A stretch of DNA of 64,000 nt from the NCBI GenBank assembly GCA_020846145.1, contig JADLEL010000217.1:1-64000 (forward strand). The letters are read 5' to 3'. Positions 50,374 to 58,754 of the stretch are shown here, piece by piece. Position numbers and translations under genes: made by a program. Origin of the DNA: Pirellulales bacterium. Lineage in GTDB: Bacteria; Planctomycetota; Planctomycetia; Pirellulales; Thermoguttaceae. The stretch's first letter is position 1. Each line of letters opens with the position of its first letter. Below the pieces are notes generated by a model. That model saw only the letters and a list, made by a program, of their open reading frames with translations. It had not been told where the DNA came from and searched no databases.

Positions 50374-50761
50374 CGCGATTTCGCGATCGATCGGCGTCGA
50401 AGATGAAAAATAATCGAGAGTTTTTTTAATGACCCAGCGCTCCCAGTTTGGTTCGGAAAACAACAAATCGAGGACCTCGAGAATCGTTCTTCCCGGAAAC
50501 AATTCTCAGCATTCTCCGATTCGCCCCTTCCGAACCGAAAACAGGATATTCGCGGAGGCCGAAAAAGGCCCGCGCCGCTAGTGGTCCGACAAGTATTAAC
50601 CGACGGATTCGCGTTGGAGCGACAGTTGCACTGTCGCCCCGGGGATGACGGTACAACTGTCATCCCCACGACCGGTCAAATAGCATTTGCAGGACCGCTA
50701 GGTCCGCGCTCGTACCATTGGTTTTTCGATCTTGTTTCAATTTTTCAAAAGGAAAACAGCC
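50374..50761. other. Repeat-containing intergenic region upstream of the giant PEP-CTERM gene
   Basis: There is no gene. It holds hairpins GCGACAGTTGCACTGTCGC (about 50618-50637) and GGGGATGACGGTACAACTGT...CATCCCC (50640-50666), and the inverse of AGCGGTCCTGCAAATGCTA at 50681-50700 shared with 21915-21936. The last 30 bases carry AAAAGGAAAAC, a weak Shine-Dalgarno before ATG 50762. Confidence 0.65.
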
Positions 50762-53700
50762 ATGAATCGATTTCTCGCGTGCGTATTGTTCTTTGTGGTT
50801 GCAGGATTGGTCGCCGCGACGCCTCTACGAGCCGCCACGTTGCCCATGAGTTGGATCGGCGCCACCGGCGATTTTACCGTGAGCTCGAATTGGGATCTCG
50901 GCATTCCCCCGCCCCTACCGGGCGTCGACACCTATTACCCTGATATTTCCAACGGCGGGACGGCAATCCTCAATACGACCTACGGAACCCCGCCCACCTC
51001 TCAGCCCCTGCGGCTGTATGTGGGAGGCAATTACGGTGGCAGTACGACGCCCAAATCGGGAACATTCGAAATTCAATCCGGGGGTGCCCTGCAGGTCGAT
51101 AGGTTGTATCTCGGAAATGAGACCGTCTCGACCGGAAAGGTAGCGGCTGCCCTTGGCAAATTGGTCATGACCGGCGGCACGCTCACCGTAGCCACCCAAC
51201 TTCGAATCGCCGGCGCCTCCCAGAGTATCGTCGATCTTAGCGGCGATGCCGCTCTCACGGTTCAAGGGACTGCCGACGCTTATGTGGGCGGAGGTTATAG
51301 TTTCGTGTCCGATGCCGCCACGAACCAGACCGGCGTCATCAAGCTATCCGGAACAAGCATATTCCAGCAAACCTCAAACAACATTTTCTTCGGCTGGGGT
51401 TCTAGCACTGCAGTTAATTCCGGTTACTTGTCACTTCAAAGCGGCACTACGTTCACCTCCGGAACTACCGGAACAAGCAATTTTATTACCGTGGGATATA
51501 GTCCGAATGCTACTTCGCCGGGCACGGGTGTCATCGATCAATTCGGCGGCACCTTTACGGCGGGGAATAGAGGGATTCGGATGGCTAACGGTACCGGTTC
51601 ATGGGGCGTCTATAACATGTTCGGCGGCACTTCTACTCCCAGCGCTCCCGACGGCGTGTACCAATTCAATGTGGGCTATCAAGGAGGAGGCACGGGGATC
51701 GTAAATGTGAGTGGGACCGCCCACATGACTTCCGCGATCACCTTTATCGGGGTTAGAAGCGCCGGGGGCGTCAGTACGGGAATCCTCAATCTCGGCGCGG
51801 TCGGGTCCACCAACGACGCGAGCATCTTCACGGCAAATGTAATAGGGCAGTACGAGGTCGCCTCCAAAGGGTATCTCAACTTCCACGGCGGGCTGCTGCA
51901 GGCGAACATCGATACTACTTCCTTCCTCGCCAACACGAATCCCATCGATGGAATCTATGTCTATGGCGAAGGCGCCAGGATCGACACGAACGGCCACAAC
52001 ATCACGATTGCGGCTAACTCGCCCATGTTGGCGCCCAGCGGCAGCGGCGTAACGAGCATTCCGGTAACCGCCAAGGGCAGCGGCTATAGCGGCGCGCCGG
52101 TGGTCCAAATCACCGGGGGGGGCGGCACGGGCGCTACCGCTTATGCCGTGATGGACGGCGACAAAGTCGATAGTATCGTCATTTCGAATCCCGGCGTGGA
52201 TTATACCTCCACTCCCACGGTGACTTTGGTGGGCGGAGGCGGTTCCGGCGTAACCTTGGGTGCCCTCTCTCTGGCCTCGAATTCCTCCGGCGGTCTAACC
52301 AAGTCGGGAACCGGAACCCTGACCCTCGACGCGGCGAATACCTACACCGGCATGACTACCGTCAACGAGGGAACGTTGAAAATCGCCGCGCCCGCCGCCT
52401 TGACCGGCTCGGCCACCATCAATGCCAACGCGACCTTGTCGATTGCGACCACCATGACCTTGAGCGGCCAAATTTTCGGCACGGCGGGCACGCTGTCGAT
52501 CGATTCCGGCGCTCCGACTCTTGCCGCCAACGCCTACTCCGGCACGGTCGCCCTCAACGGCGGCAATTTGAACTTGTCCGCTACGCATCCCGGAACTCTT
52601 TACGTCAACAACGGCTTTAGCTGGTATCATAACGGCGCCGGCTCCGTTGCCGGAACCACCACCGTGGGCAGTAGCATTTCGGCCACCAGCCAGGACGCCC
52701 TCCTCGGCGGCGCCGGCACCCTCGGCAACGTTACCGTGTTGAACAGTTACGGCAATTCGCCGGGCGTGAAAGGCGGCCTCGAAGCCGGTCAGAACGGCAT
52801 CGGCTCGCTGCACGTGGCCAACCTCACGTTTAACGGCGGTGGATTCGCGTATATCGGCAACGCCACGCAAGGCATCGGGGCCTACACCGGCAGCAACGCC
52901 GCGATCATCGCCGGCGGCACGTTGACCGTGGGCGCGGAAACCGCCGGAACCGTGCAATTCGATCTGGGCGGCGCGAACGTCGCCTCCGGCACCTACCACC
53001 TCATTCAGCACAACGGCGCGATCAATTACCTCAACGGCAGCGCGCTCTCGAATTTCCAGGTGGCGAACGCCGTCCTCTCCGCCCGGCAAACCGCTTCGTT
53101 CGCCGATAACGCGGGAGCGGGAAGCACGCGCTACCTCGATTACGTCGTCGTCGGATTTTATCCCGTCTGGACCGGATTGATAGGCGCAGCCACCGACGAT
53201 ACCTGGTATCAGAACGATACGGCGAAGAAGAACTGGAAGGCGAACACCGACAGCACCCCGCTATCCTTCATCGACGGAAACGTGCCGACCTCCGGCGTCG
53301 GCGACGCCGTGTTGTTCAGCGACGCGGGGGCGGGCCACACGACCGTCGCGATTCCCCTCAACGTCGCTCCGGTAACGGTAACCGTCGATAGCGCCCTGGA
53401 TTATGCGTTCACCACAAACGCCGGCGCCGGCATCGTCGATTCCACGTTTGCCACCGCGCCGAAGACCTTATTGATCAAGAAAAACAGCGGGATGTTGACG
53501 ATCTCTACTCCCAACACCTACTCCGGCGGCACGACCGTCGTCGATGGCACGATCCGCGTCGGCAACGCGACGGCCTTGGGCGCCGGCCCGGTCGGCTTCT
53601 TCCCCGGCGCCGCTTCGACCGCCAGGGTGCAAGTGAACGGCTATAACGTCGCCGTGAGCGGTCTTTCCACCGACGCGCTCACTCCCGGTTCGCCGGTCGT

Positions 53701-56197
53701 CGAAAACGGCAGCGCCTCCGCCGCCGCGTTGACGATCAATAACGCCGCCGACAATACCTATGCCGGCCTGCTGCAGGACGGCGGCGCGGGTTCGCTCGCG
53801 GTAACCTTCGCCGGTTCCGCCCCCTTCACCCTCGCGGCCGTCAACACCTATAGCGGCGACACCACGCTCAGCGCCTACGGCAACCTCAAGATCGGCATCG
53901 ATAATGCCCTGCCGCACGGCGCGGGCAAAGGGAACGTCGTCTTCGACGGCGGCGCCCTCGATATGAACGGGCGCAATCAAACCGTCAACGGCCTCTCGAA
54001 TACCGCTGCCGTGGCGACTATCACGAACACCGCGGCTGCCACGACGGGCACCCTGACCGTAGGCGATAACGATGCCTCGTCCAGCGTGTTCGCCTCCATT
54101 CTCGACAACGGCACCGGAAAAGTCGCCCTCGCCAAGATCGGCGTCGGCACGCTTACCCTCAACAACCCCGCCGACATCTACGGATTGCCCAGCACGTACT
54201 CCGGCGGCACCACGCTCACCACCGGCATTATCCAAACCGGCTACAATGCCGCCTTGGGAACCGGGAGCCTCGACATGGCCGCCGCAACCACGCTCGATCT
54301 GCGCAGCGCCGCGCTCAACATCGGCGCGCTCTCCGGCGACGGACTCATTACGACCACCATGGTCGGCAATGGCGCGGTCCTCACCGTCAACTCGCCCGCC
54401 GCCGCCAATACGTCTTTCGTCGGATCGATCGACAATGGCAGCGGCACCCTGGGATTGACGAAAACCGGCAACGGCACGCTGGCGCTCGGCTCGGCCAACA
54501 CCTATACCGGGGTGACGAAGCTCAGCCAAACGGGATCAACCACCACCAGCACGCTTATCGTGCCCGTCTTGGCCAACGGCGGCGAGACCAGCTCGATCGG
54601 CGCGTCGAGCGCCGATCCCGCGAACCTCTCGTTCAACGGCGGAGCGCTCAAATACACCGGCAGCGTTCCCGTAACCACCGATCGCGGTTTCTACATCGAT
54701 TACAACTGGACAACGATCGATACCGAAAAGGATTTGACCTTCACGGGCTTGGTTGCCAGCACCGAAGCGCACGGCGCGTTGACGAAGGCCGGCTTGGGCG
54801 CGTTATCGCTCACCAACGTCAACAACAATCCCTTCTTTTACCAACTGCAAGTGAGGCAGGGCGTGCTGAACCTCGTCGGCGACGCAACCACCGCCCCCAC
54901 TTACAAAAACCAATACGATGTCAATATCGGCTATAACGGGATGAACGCCGTCCTGAACCTCACCCACGCCAACCTGCTGATGACCGATACGACCGGCAGC
55001 AACGGAACTATCCGCCTCGGTTACGAAAACGATTCCTACGCCTATCTGCCCATCAAGGACGGCGTTTCGGTTACCAACACGACCGACGGCAGCCGCATCT
55101 ATGTCGGTCTGCCCAACGGCTCCGCCGGCGTCGTCGATCAAACCGGCGGCACCCTGATCATGGGCAGCCTGATCGCCCTCGGCGGCGATACGAGTGGGAC
55201 CGGCAACGGCTGGGGGGTTTGGAATATGACCGGAGGCACCGCCGAACTTAATACCAGACAAACCAATGGATTGAGGATCGGCAACGACGCCAACGGCGTG
55301 GGAATCATGACGGTCAGCGGAGCCGCCCATCTGACCACGCATACCAGAATCTATCTCGGCACCTATTCCACGGCGTCCTGCACGGGAATTCTCAACCTCG
55401 GCGCCGTCGGTTCCACCACCGACACGAGCGTCGTTTCCGCGCCCGATTTGGGAAGGTACACCACCACCGGGACCACCGGATTGCTCAATTTCCACGGCGG
55501 CACCCTCCAGGCCATCGCGGACAGCACTGCTTTCCTATCCAGTCCCAATCCCGTCTCGGCGACTTACATCTACGGCGAAGGCGCCGAGATCGACACCCAG
55601 GAATTCAATATTACGATCGGCGTGCCGCTCTCGAAACCGACCGGCCAAGGCGTGGCGAGCATCCCCGTCACCGCCGGCGGGAGCGGATACATCGGACCGC
55701 CGGTGGTCAAAATCCTCGGCGGCGGCGGCGTGGGCGCTACCGCGTATGCCGTGATGGCCGGCGATCAAGTCGATCATATCGTGATTTCGAATCCTGGGAC
55801 CGGATATACCTCCGAGCCGACGATCGTGCTGCAAGGCGGCGGAGGAACCGGAACGACGCTAGGGACTCTCGGCTATGTCGATAACGACGCCTCCAACGGA
55901 GGCTTAACCAAGTTGGGCGCCGGAACGCTCACCCTGAACGGCGCGCTGTCCTATACCGGCAACACCACCGTTGCCGCGGGCACGTTGAACGCCAACACCG
56001 GCATCAACACCCCGACGGCCACGGTTTGGGTCCCCGGCGGTTCCACGCTGAACGCCACCTCCCTCGCGGCCAACGCGCTTACCATCGGCGGCGCCTATGC
56101 CGCCGCTGCCGCCGTGCCGGAACCCGGCGCCTGGCTGATGATTATCGCGGGCTTGCTCGCGCTCGGCATTGCGCGGCGGCTTATCCGCCGCGGATAA
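50762..56197 (+). CDS. Giant autotransporter-type beta-strand-repeat protein with PEP-CTERM
   Basis: The 1811-residue protein starts MNRFLACVLFFVVAGLVAAT, a signal peptide. Nearly all of it is Gly, Ser, Thr and Asn-rich, with passenger-type repeats such as LTKSGTGTLTLDAANTYTGM and LTKTGNGTLALGSANTYTGV. A region of about 300 residues near the N-terminus, ending in GSGYSGAPVVQITGGGG, is duplicated near the C-terminus (GSGYIGPPVVKILGGGG). The end is AAAVPEPGAWLMIIAGLLAL followed by GIARRLIRRG, a PEP-CTERM signal, so it is exported and exosortase-processed rather than a true autotransporter (no beta-barrel). A structural or adhesive surface role is likely. The ATG at 50762 is favoured over one 10 codons upstream. 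Confidence 0.9.
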   Translation: MNRFLACVLFFVVAGLVAATPLRAATLPMSWIGATGDFTVSSNWDLGIPPPLPGVDTYYPDISNGGTAILNTTYGTPPTSQPLRLYVGGNYGGSTTPKSGTFEIQSGGALQVDRLYLGNETVSTGKVAAALGKLVMTGGTLTVATQLRIAGASQSIVDLSGDAALTVQGTADAYVGGGYSFVSDAATNQTGVIKLSGTSIFQQTSNNIFFGWGSSTAVNSGYLSLQSGTTFTSGTTGTSNFITVGYSPNATSPGTGVIDQFGGTFTAGNRGIRMANGTGSWGVYNMFGGTSTPSAPDGVYQFNVGYQGGGTGIVNVSGTAHMTSAITFIGVRSAGGVSTGILNLGAVGSTNDASIFTANVIGQYEVASKGYLNFHGGLLQANIDTTSFLANTNPIDGIYVYGEGARIDTNGHNITIAANSPMLAPSGSGVTSIPVTAKGSGYSGAPVVQITGGGGTGATAYAVMDGDKVDSIVISNPGVDYTSTPTVTLVGGGGSGVTLGALSLASNSSGGLTKSGTGTLTLDAANTYTGMTTVNEGTLKIAAPAALTGSATINANATLSIATTMTLSGQIFGTAGTLSIDSGAPTLAANAYSGTVALNGGNLNLSATHPGTLYVNNGFSWYHNGAGSVAGTTTVGSSISATSQDALLGGAGTLGNVTVLNSYGNSPGVKGGLEAGQNGIGSLHVANLTFNGGGFAYIGNATQGIGAYTGSNAAIIAGGTLTVGAETAGTVQFDLGGANVASGTYHLIQHNGAINYLNGSALSNFQVANAVLSARQTASFADNAGAGSTRYLDYVVVGFYPVWTGLIGAATDDTWYQNDTAKKNWKANTDSTPLSFIDGNVPTSGVGDAVLFSDAGAGHTTVAIPLNVAPVTVTVDSALDYAFTTNAGAGIVDSTFATAPKTLLIKKNSGMLTISTPNTYSGGTTVVDGTIRVGNATALGAGPVGFFPGAASTARVQVNGYNVAVSGLSTDALTPGSPVVENGSASAAALTINNAADNTYAGLLQDGGAGSLAVTFAGSAPFTLAAVNTYSGDTTLSAYGNLKIGIDNALPHGAGKGNVVFDGGALDMNGRNQTVNGLSNTAAVATITNTAAATTGTLTVGDNDASSSVFASILDNGTGKVALAKIGVGTLTLNNPADIYGLPSTYSGGTTLTTGIIQTGYNAALGTGSLDMAAATTLDLRSAALNIGALSGDGLITTTMVGNGAVLTVNSPAAANTSFVGSIDNGSGTLGLTKTGNGTLALGSANTYTGVTKLSQTGSTTTSTLIVPVLANGGETSSIGASSADPANLSFNGGALKYTGSVPVTTDRGFYIDYNWTTIDTEKDLTFTGLVASTEAHGALTKAGLGALSLTNVNNNPFFYQLQVRQGVLNLVGDATTAPTYKNQYDVNIGYNGMNAVLNLTHANLLMTDTTGSNGTIRLGYENDSYAYLPIKDGVSVTNTTDGSRIYVGLPNGSAGVVDQTGGTLIMGSLIALGGDTSGTGNGWGVWNMTGGTAELNTRQTNGLRIGNDANGVGIMTVSGAAHLTTHTRIYLGTYSTASCTGILNLGAVGSTTDTSVVSAPDLGRYTTTGTTGLLNFHGGTLQAIADSTAFLSSPNPVSATYIYGEGAEIDTQEFNITIGVPLSKPTGQGVASIPVTAGGSGYIGPPVVKILGGGGVGATAYAVMAGDQVDHIVISNPGTGYTSEPTIVLQGGGGTGTTLGTLGYVDNDASNGGLTKLGAGTLTLNGALSYTGNTTVAAGTLNANTGINTPTATVWVPGGSTLNATSLAANALTIGGAYAAAAAVPEPGAWLMIIAGLLALGIARRLIRRG

Positions 56198-56238
56198 ATC
56201 CGAGCTAAAGAAAAACTGACGAGAGTTGTTCCTTGGAC

Positions 56239-56274
56239 TTTCGCCGGGAGTCGCATTTCATGCTCCCGGCGAAA
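56239..56274. terminator. Perfect hairpin after the giant PEP-CTERM gene
   Basis: TTTCGCCGGGAG (56239-56250) and CTCCCGGCGAAA (56263-56274) form a 12-bp perfect stem around a 12-base loop, 42 bases after the stop. It probably ends transcription or protects the 3' end. It also argues that the next gene starts downstream, not at 56233. Confidence 0.7.
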
Positions 56275-56313
56275 ACCGTTTCGGCAAAAATTCACCTCGA
56301 CGCACCTGAAATC

Positions 56314-57744
56314 ATGAGCCAAATCCGCCCCCTACGAATTCGCAACTTTACGATCTCCGCTCGGTCTATCTCTTGCATCCCCGCTTTGGCTTTATGCTTG
56401 GCGTTCGTCGCGCCGGCGGGAACCGCCCTCGGCGCGGCGGTGCAGCAGACTTTCGGTTACAAGTCGAGCATCACCAGCGACGCCGGCGGCCCGTTGGATT
56501 TGTACGCGGAACTGAACTACGACAACGCCCGGCAGAATGCGCCCATCGCCGTGGTGATGCACGGTTATTCGGGGAGCACGGGGCACTTCGCCAACGTCCG
56601 CGCCAACGCCCAGCGTTTGCGCGACGGCGGCTTCTTCGTGATTTCGGTCGCCATGCGCGGACGCGAAGGCTCCGACGGCGTCCGCGATTCCGGCGGATTG
56701 GAAATCTACGACATTTACGATGCGGTCGAAAAGGCCAAGACCCAATTCGCTCCCTACGTCAATCCGAACAACATCTCGATCACCGGCTACTCGGGCGGCG
56801 GGGGAAATGCCATGTCGGCCTTGACCAAGTTTCCCGATTATTTCCGCGCCGGCTCCTCGTTCTTCGGCATCTCCGACTATGGCTTGAACACCCAGAGCGG
56901 ATGGTATTTCCTCGGCGCGGCCTCGAACCATCAGACGCAACTCCGCACGGATATCGGCGACCCGACCTTGGGGAACGCGGCCGTTACGGAGCGCTACCGC
57001 GCGCGGGCCTCGAATTTGGCATCGAAGAACAATCCTTACAGCGAAATCCACCTCTTCGTCAACGACAACGAACCGACCTGCCCGAAAATCAACGACTCGA
57101 GCTACCGCGACAGCGCGATCGCCGCCGCGGCTTATCCCGGCGAGTTCAACAACATCAATGTCCACATCGGCGTCGCCGGAACCTATAAGGACTTCAACAA
57201 TAACGGCATCAACGAGAGCCGCGAACAGCAGTATTGGCCGCACGGCTTTCCCACGGCCGATCAGCAATACGCCGCCGAGGCGTGGTATCTCGATCGCTTG
57301 CTCTCCGGCGCGATCCCGCAGCCGGTATTAAACGCTTCCGACCAGCTATTCATCGCCGGTTTCGTCAAGACCAAGCCCTTCGAGTTCTGGGTGGGCGACG
57401 GCCAGAACGCCGCCGGCGAACTTACTTATAACCTCGCCAATGACGAAAAATCCTTCACCCTCGGCATCCTCGGCGGCAATGCGGGCATCACCGGCCGGTT
57501 GAAAGTGGATACCGCCGACATGGCCGGGAAATTGGTGCGGGTCTCCATCAACGGAACCGCGGTGGACGAGTTTACGGGCGGAGGAATCTACCAGCGCGCA
57601 GGCATTCCCAATTCGAGCACGATCGTCCTTGCGGCCGTTCCCGAACCGGGGCAACTCGGCTTCATGTCCACCGGACTGGCCGGTTTGTTGATCTATCGCC
57701 GGCTGCGAAAACATTCCGGCGCGAATTGCCTCACGAGCCTTTAG
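56314..57744 (+). CDS. Secreted alpha/beta hydrolase with PEP-CTERM signal
   Basis: The protein has about 476 residues from ATG 56314 (MSQIRPLRIRN), with a signal sequence ALALCLAFVAPAGTALGAA. The hydrolase core includes IAVVMHGYSGSTGHFANVRA, GGFFVISVAMRGREGSDGV, the nucleophile elbow TGYSGGGGNAMS with the catalytic Ser, and a possible Asp/His in the SREQQYWPHGFPT segment. It resembles esterase/peptidase S9-like and depolymerase-type hydrolases. A beta domain follows, ending VPEPGQLGFMSTGLAGLLIY and RRLRK, a PEP-CTERM signal. The start is uncertain; an in-frame ATG at 56233 lies in the preceding hairpin. The substrate is unknown. Confidence 0.75.
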   Translation: MSQIRPLRIRNFTISARSISCIPALALCLAFVAPAGTALGAAVQQTFGYKSSITSDAGGPLDLYAELNYDNARQNAPIAVVMHGYSGSTGHFANVRANAQRLRDGGFFVISVAMRGREGSDGVRDSGGLEIYDIYDAVEKAKTQFAPYVNPNNISITGYSGGGGNAMSALTKFPDYFRAGSSFFGISDYGLNTQSGWYFLGAASNHQTQLRTDIGDPTLGNAAVTERYRARASNLASKNNPYSEIHLFVNDNEPTCPKINDSSYRDSAIAAAAYPGEFNNINVHIGVAGTYKDFNNNGINESREQQYWPHGFPTADQQYAAEAWYLDRLLSGAIPQPVLNASDQLFIAGFVKTKPFEFWVGDGQNAAGELTYNLANDEKSFTLGILGGNAGITGRLKVDTADMAGKLVRVSINGTAVDEFTGGGIYQRAGIPNSSTIVLAAVPEPGQLGFMSTGLAGLLIYRRLRKHSGANCLTSL

Positions 57745-57746
57745 CT

Positions 57747-57770
57747 CTGGGGGAAATTCCCCCAAGCCTA
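57747..57770. terminator. Hairpin after the PEP-CTERM hydrolase gene
   Basis: GGGGGAAATTCCCCC lies 4-18 bases after the TAG, with flanking CT/AG pairs that lengthen the stem. Position supports termination, though no T-tract follows. Confidence 0.55.
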
Positions 57771-58041
57771 AACGAGACGAAACCACCCGCACCATCGCCG
57801 TGGCCGCCAACGCCGTGGGCATGGACTCGGAACTCGACGCCGTGCTCACGGCATATCCCCGGATTGCAAAATGCACAAGTGGAAGGGTATTGAAGGCCGC
57901 GATCCGCTCGATGGCAAGGCGGATTTTGTGGCGGGGAGAAAATAATTTTCTCGCGTATCCCCGGCATATCCCCAGCGGTTTTTCGAGTTTTTACAAAAAA
58001 TAAGCCCAGACGTAACTCGTTGCTACATCGAGACTTGCGAG
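57771..58041. other. Spacer before tRNA-Ile, no firm gene
   Basis: A frame of about 67 codons (57800-58003) is open but its residues do not resemble a protein with structure, and it has no ribosome binding site. I see nothing else. Confidence 0.4.
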
Positions 58042-58115
58042 TGGGCGCACGAAGATTCGAACTTCGGACCTCGTCCTTATCAGGGACGCGCTCTAACCAA
58101 CTGAGCTATGCGCCC
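58042..58115 (-). tRNA. tRNA-Ile (anticodon GAT)
   Basis: The minus strand folds as a cloverleaf: acceptor GGGCGCA / TGCGCCC, D arm around AGCTCAGTTGGTTAGAGC, anticodon stem CGTCC / GGACG with loop CTGATAA (anticodon GAT), T arm with TTCGAAT, discriminator A. No CCA is encoded. Outside an rRNA operon, which is the usual home of tRNA-Ile(GAT). Confidence 0.96.
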
Positions 58116-58390
58116 AAAATGTCGCACAGTTTCTTCGTGAAATGGACGAAAACGGCCATTTCGATTGCGAAAAACGCGAAACAACGAATTCTACACTACC
58201 ATGCGAACATGTCAAAGGGCTATCCCCCTGGTCATTACTGTCCGGTCATAAGTTGAACAATACCAACTGGTTAGGGCAACGGATTTTTTCGATTTGTGAT
58301 CTGTTGGCCGTAAGTGCTTGCTGGATAGGGATTTTTAAAAAAGTGAAATACATTAATTTGGAGGTTTTAAGACATGCTGCATTCGAGTCC
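58116..58390. other. AT-rich spacer upstream of tRNA-Ile, no gene
   Basis: This should contain the tRNA promoter on the minus strand. There is no convincing ORF and no strong palindrome. Confidence 0.4.
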
Positions 58391-58512
58391 AGGAGAACTG
58401 CAAAGTCCCGACACGAAGGGGACGGGGCCATGTTTTCGGGCAACCGTTTTTCGGCAAAATGCGTCTTTTCATCGAAAAATGGACCAGTCCCCGGACTTTG
58501 CAGTTCTCCTGC
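58391..58512. repeat. Inverted-repeat element with core of family A/B
   Basis: The ends are AGGAGAACTGCAAAGTCC and the exact inverse GGACTTTGCAGTTCTCCT. Inside, 58409-58493 (GGGGACGGGGCCATGTTTTC ... ATGGACCAGTCCCC) matches the palindromic core of the repeats at 1-126 and 21680-21805. So a core shared by three loci is here flanked by different terminal repeats. Confidence 0.8.
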
Positions 58513-58754
58513 CAACCCCTTAGGGGGCTGGCGGGGAAAAGGTATGGGGCCGATCCACTTCCCAGGCGTGAACGCCTGGGGCTACATAAAAGGTACGCAT
58601 TGGTTGCGGCTACACCGCGCCAGGTTAATTTGCCGCTTTCCGAGATATGATTTCACCTTTCTCATGGAGGCGACAAGGATGTTGCTTGGCAAGATATTTG
58701 AGCGGTTCGTCGAGAAAAGCCCGGTACGCGCTGCGCTTGACCCACCCTACATTT
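58513..58754. other. Repeat debris downstream of the GH20 gene
   Basis: The sequence has the palindrome CCCAGGCGTGAACGCCTGGG (58561-58580) and the repeat AAAAGGTACGCATTGGTTGC at 58588, shared with 6152. No gene. Confidence 0.6.

Noticed and set aside
52295-55834. Several antisense frames opposite the giant PEP-CTERM gene
   Set aside because: They mirror the repetitive sense sequence and consist of Gly/Val/Arg-rich low-complexity peptides without start signals.
57800-58003. 67-codon frame before tRNA-Ile
   Set aside because: No ribosome binding site, no recognisable similarity, and the region is short and compositionally mixed.
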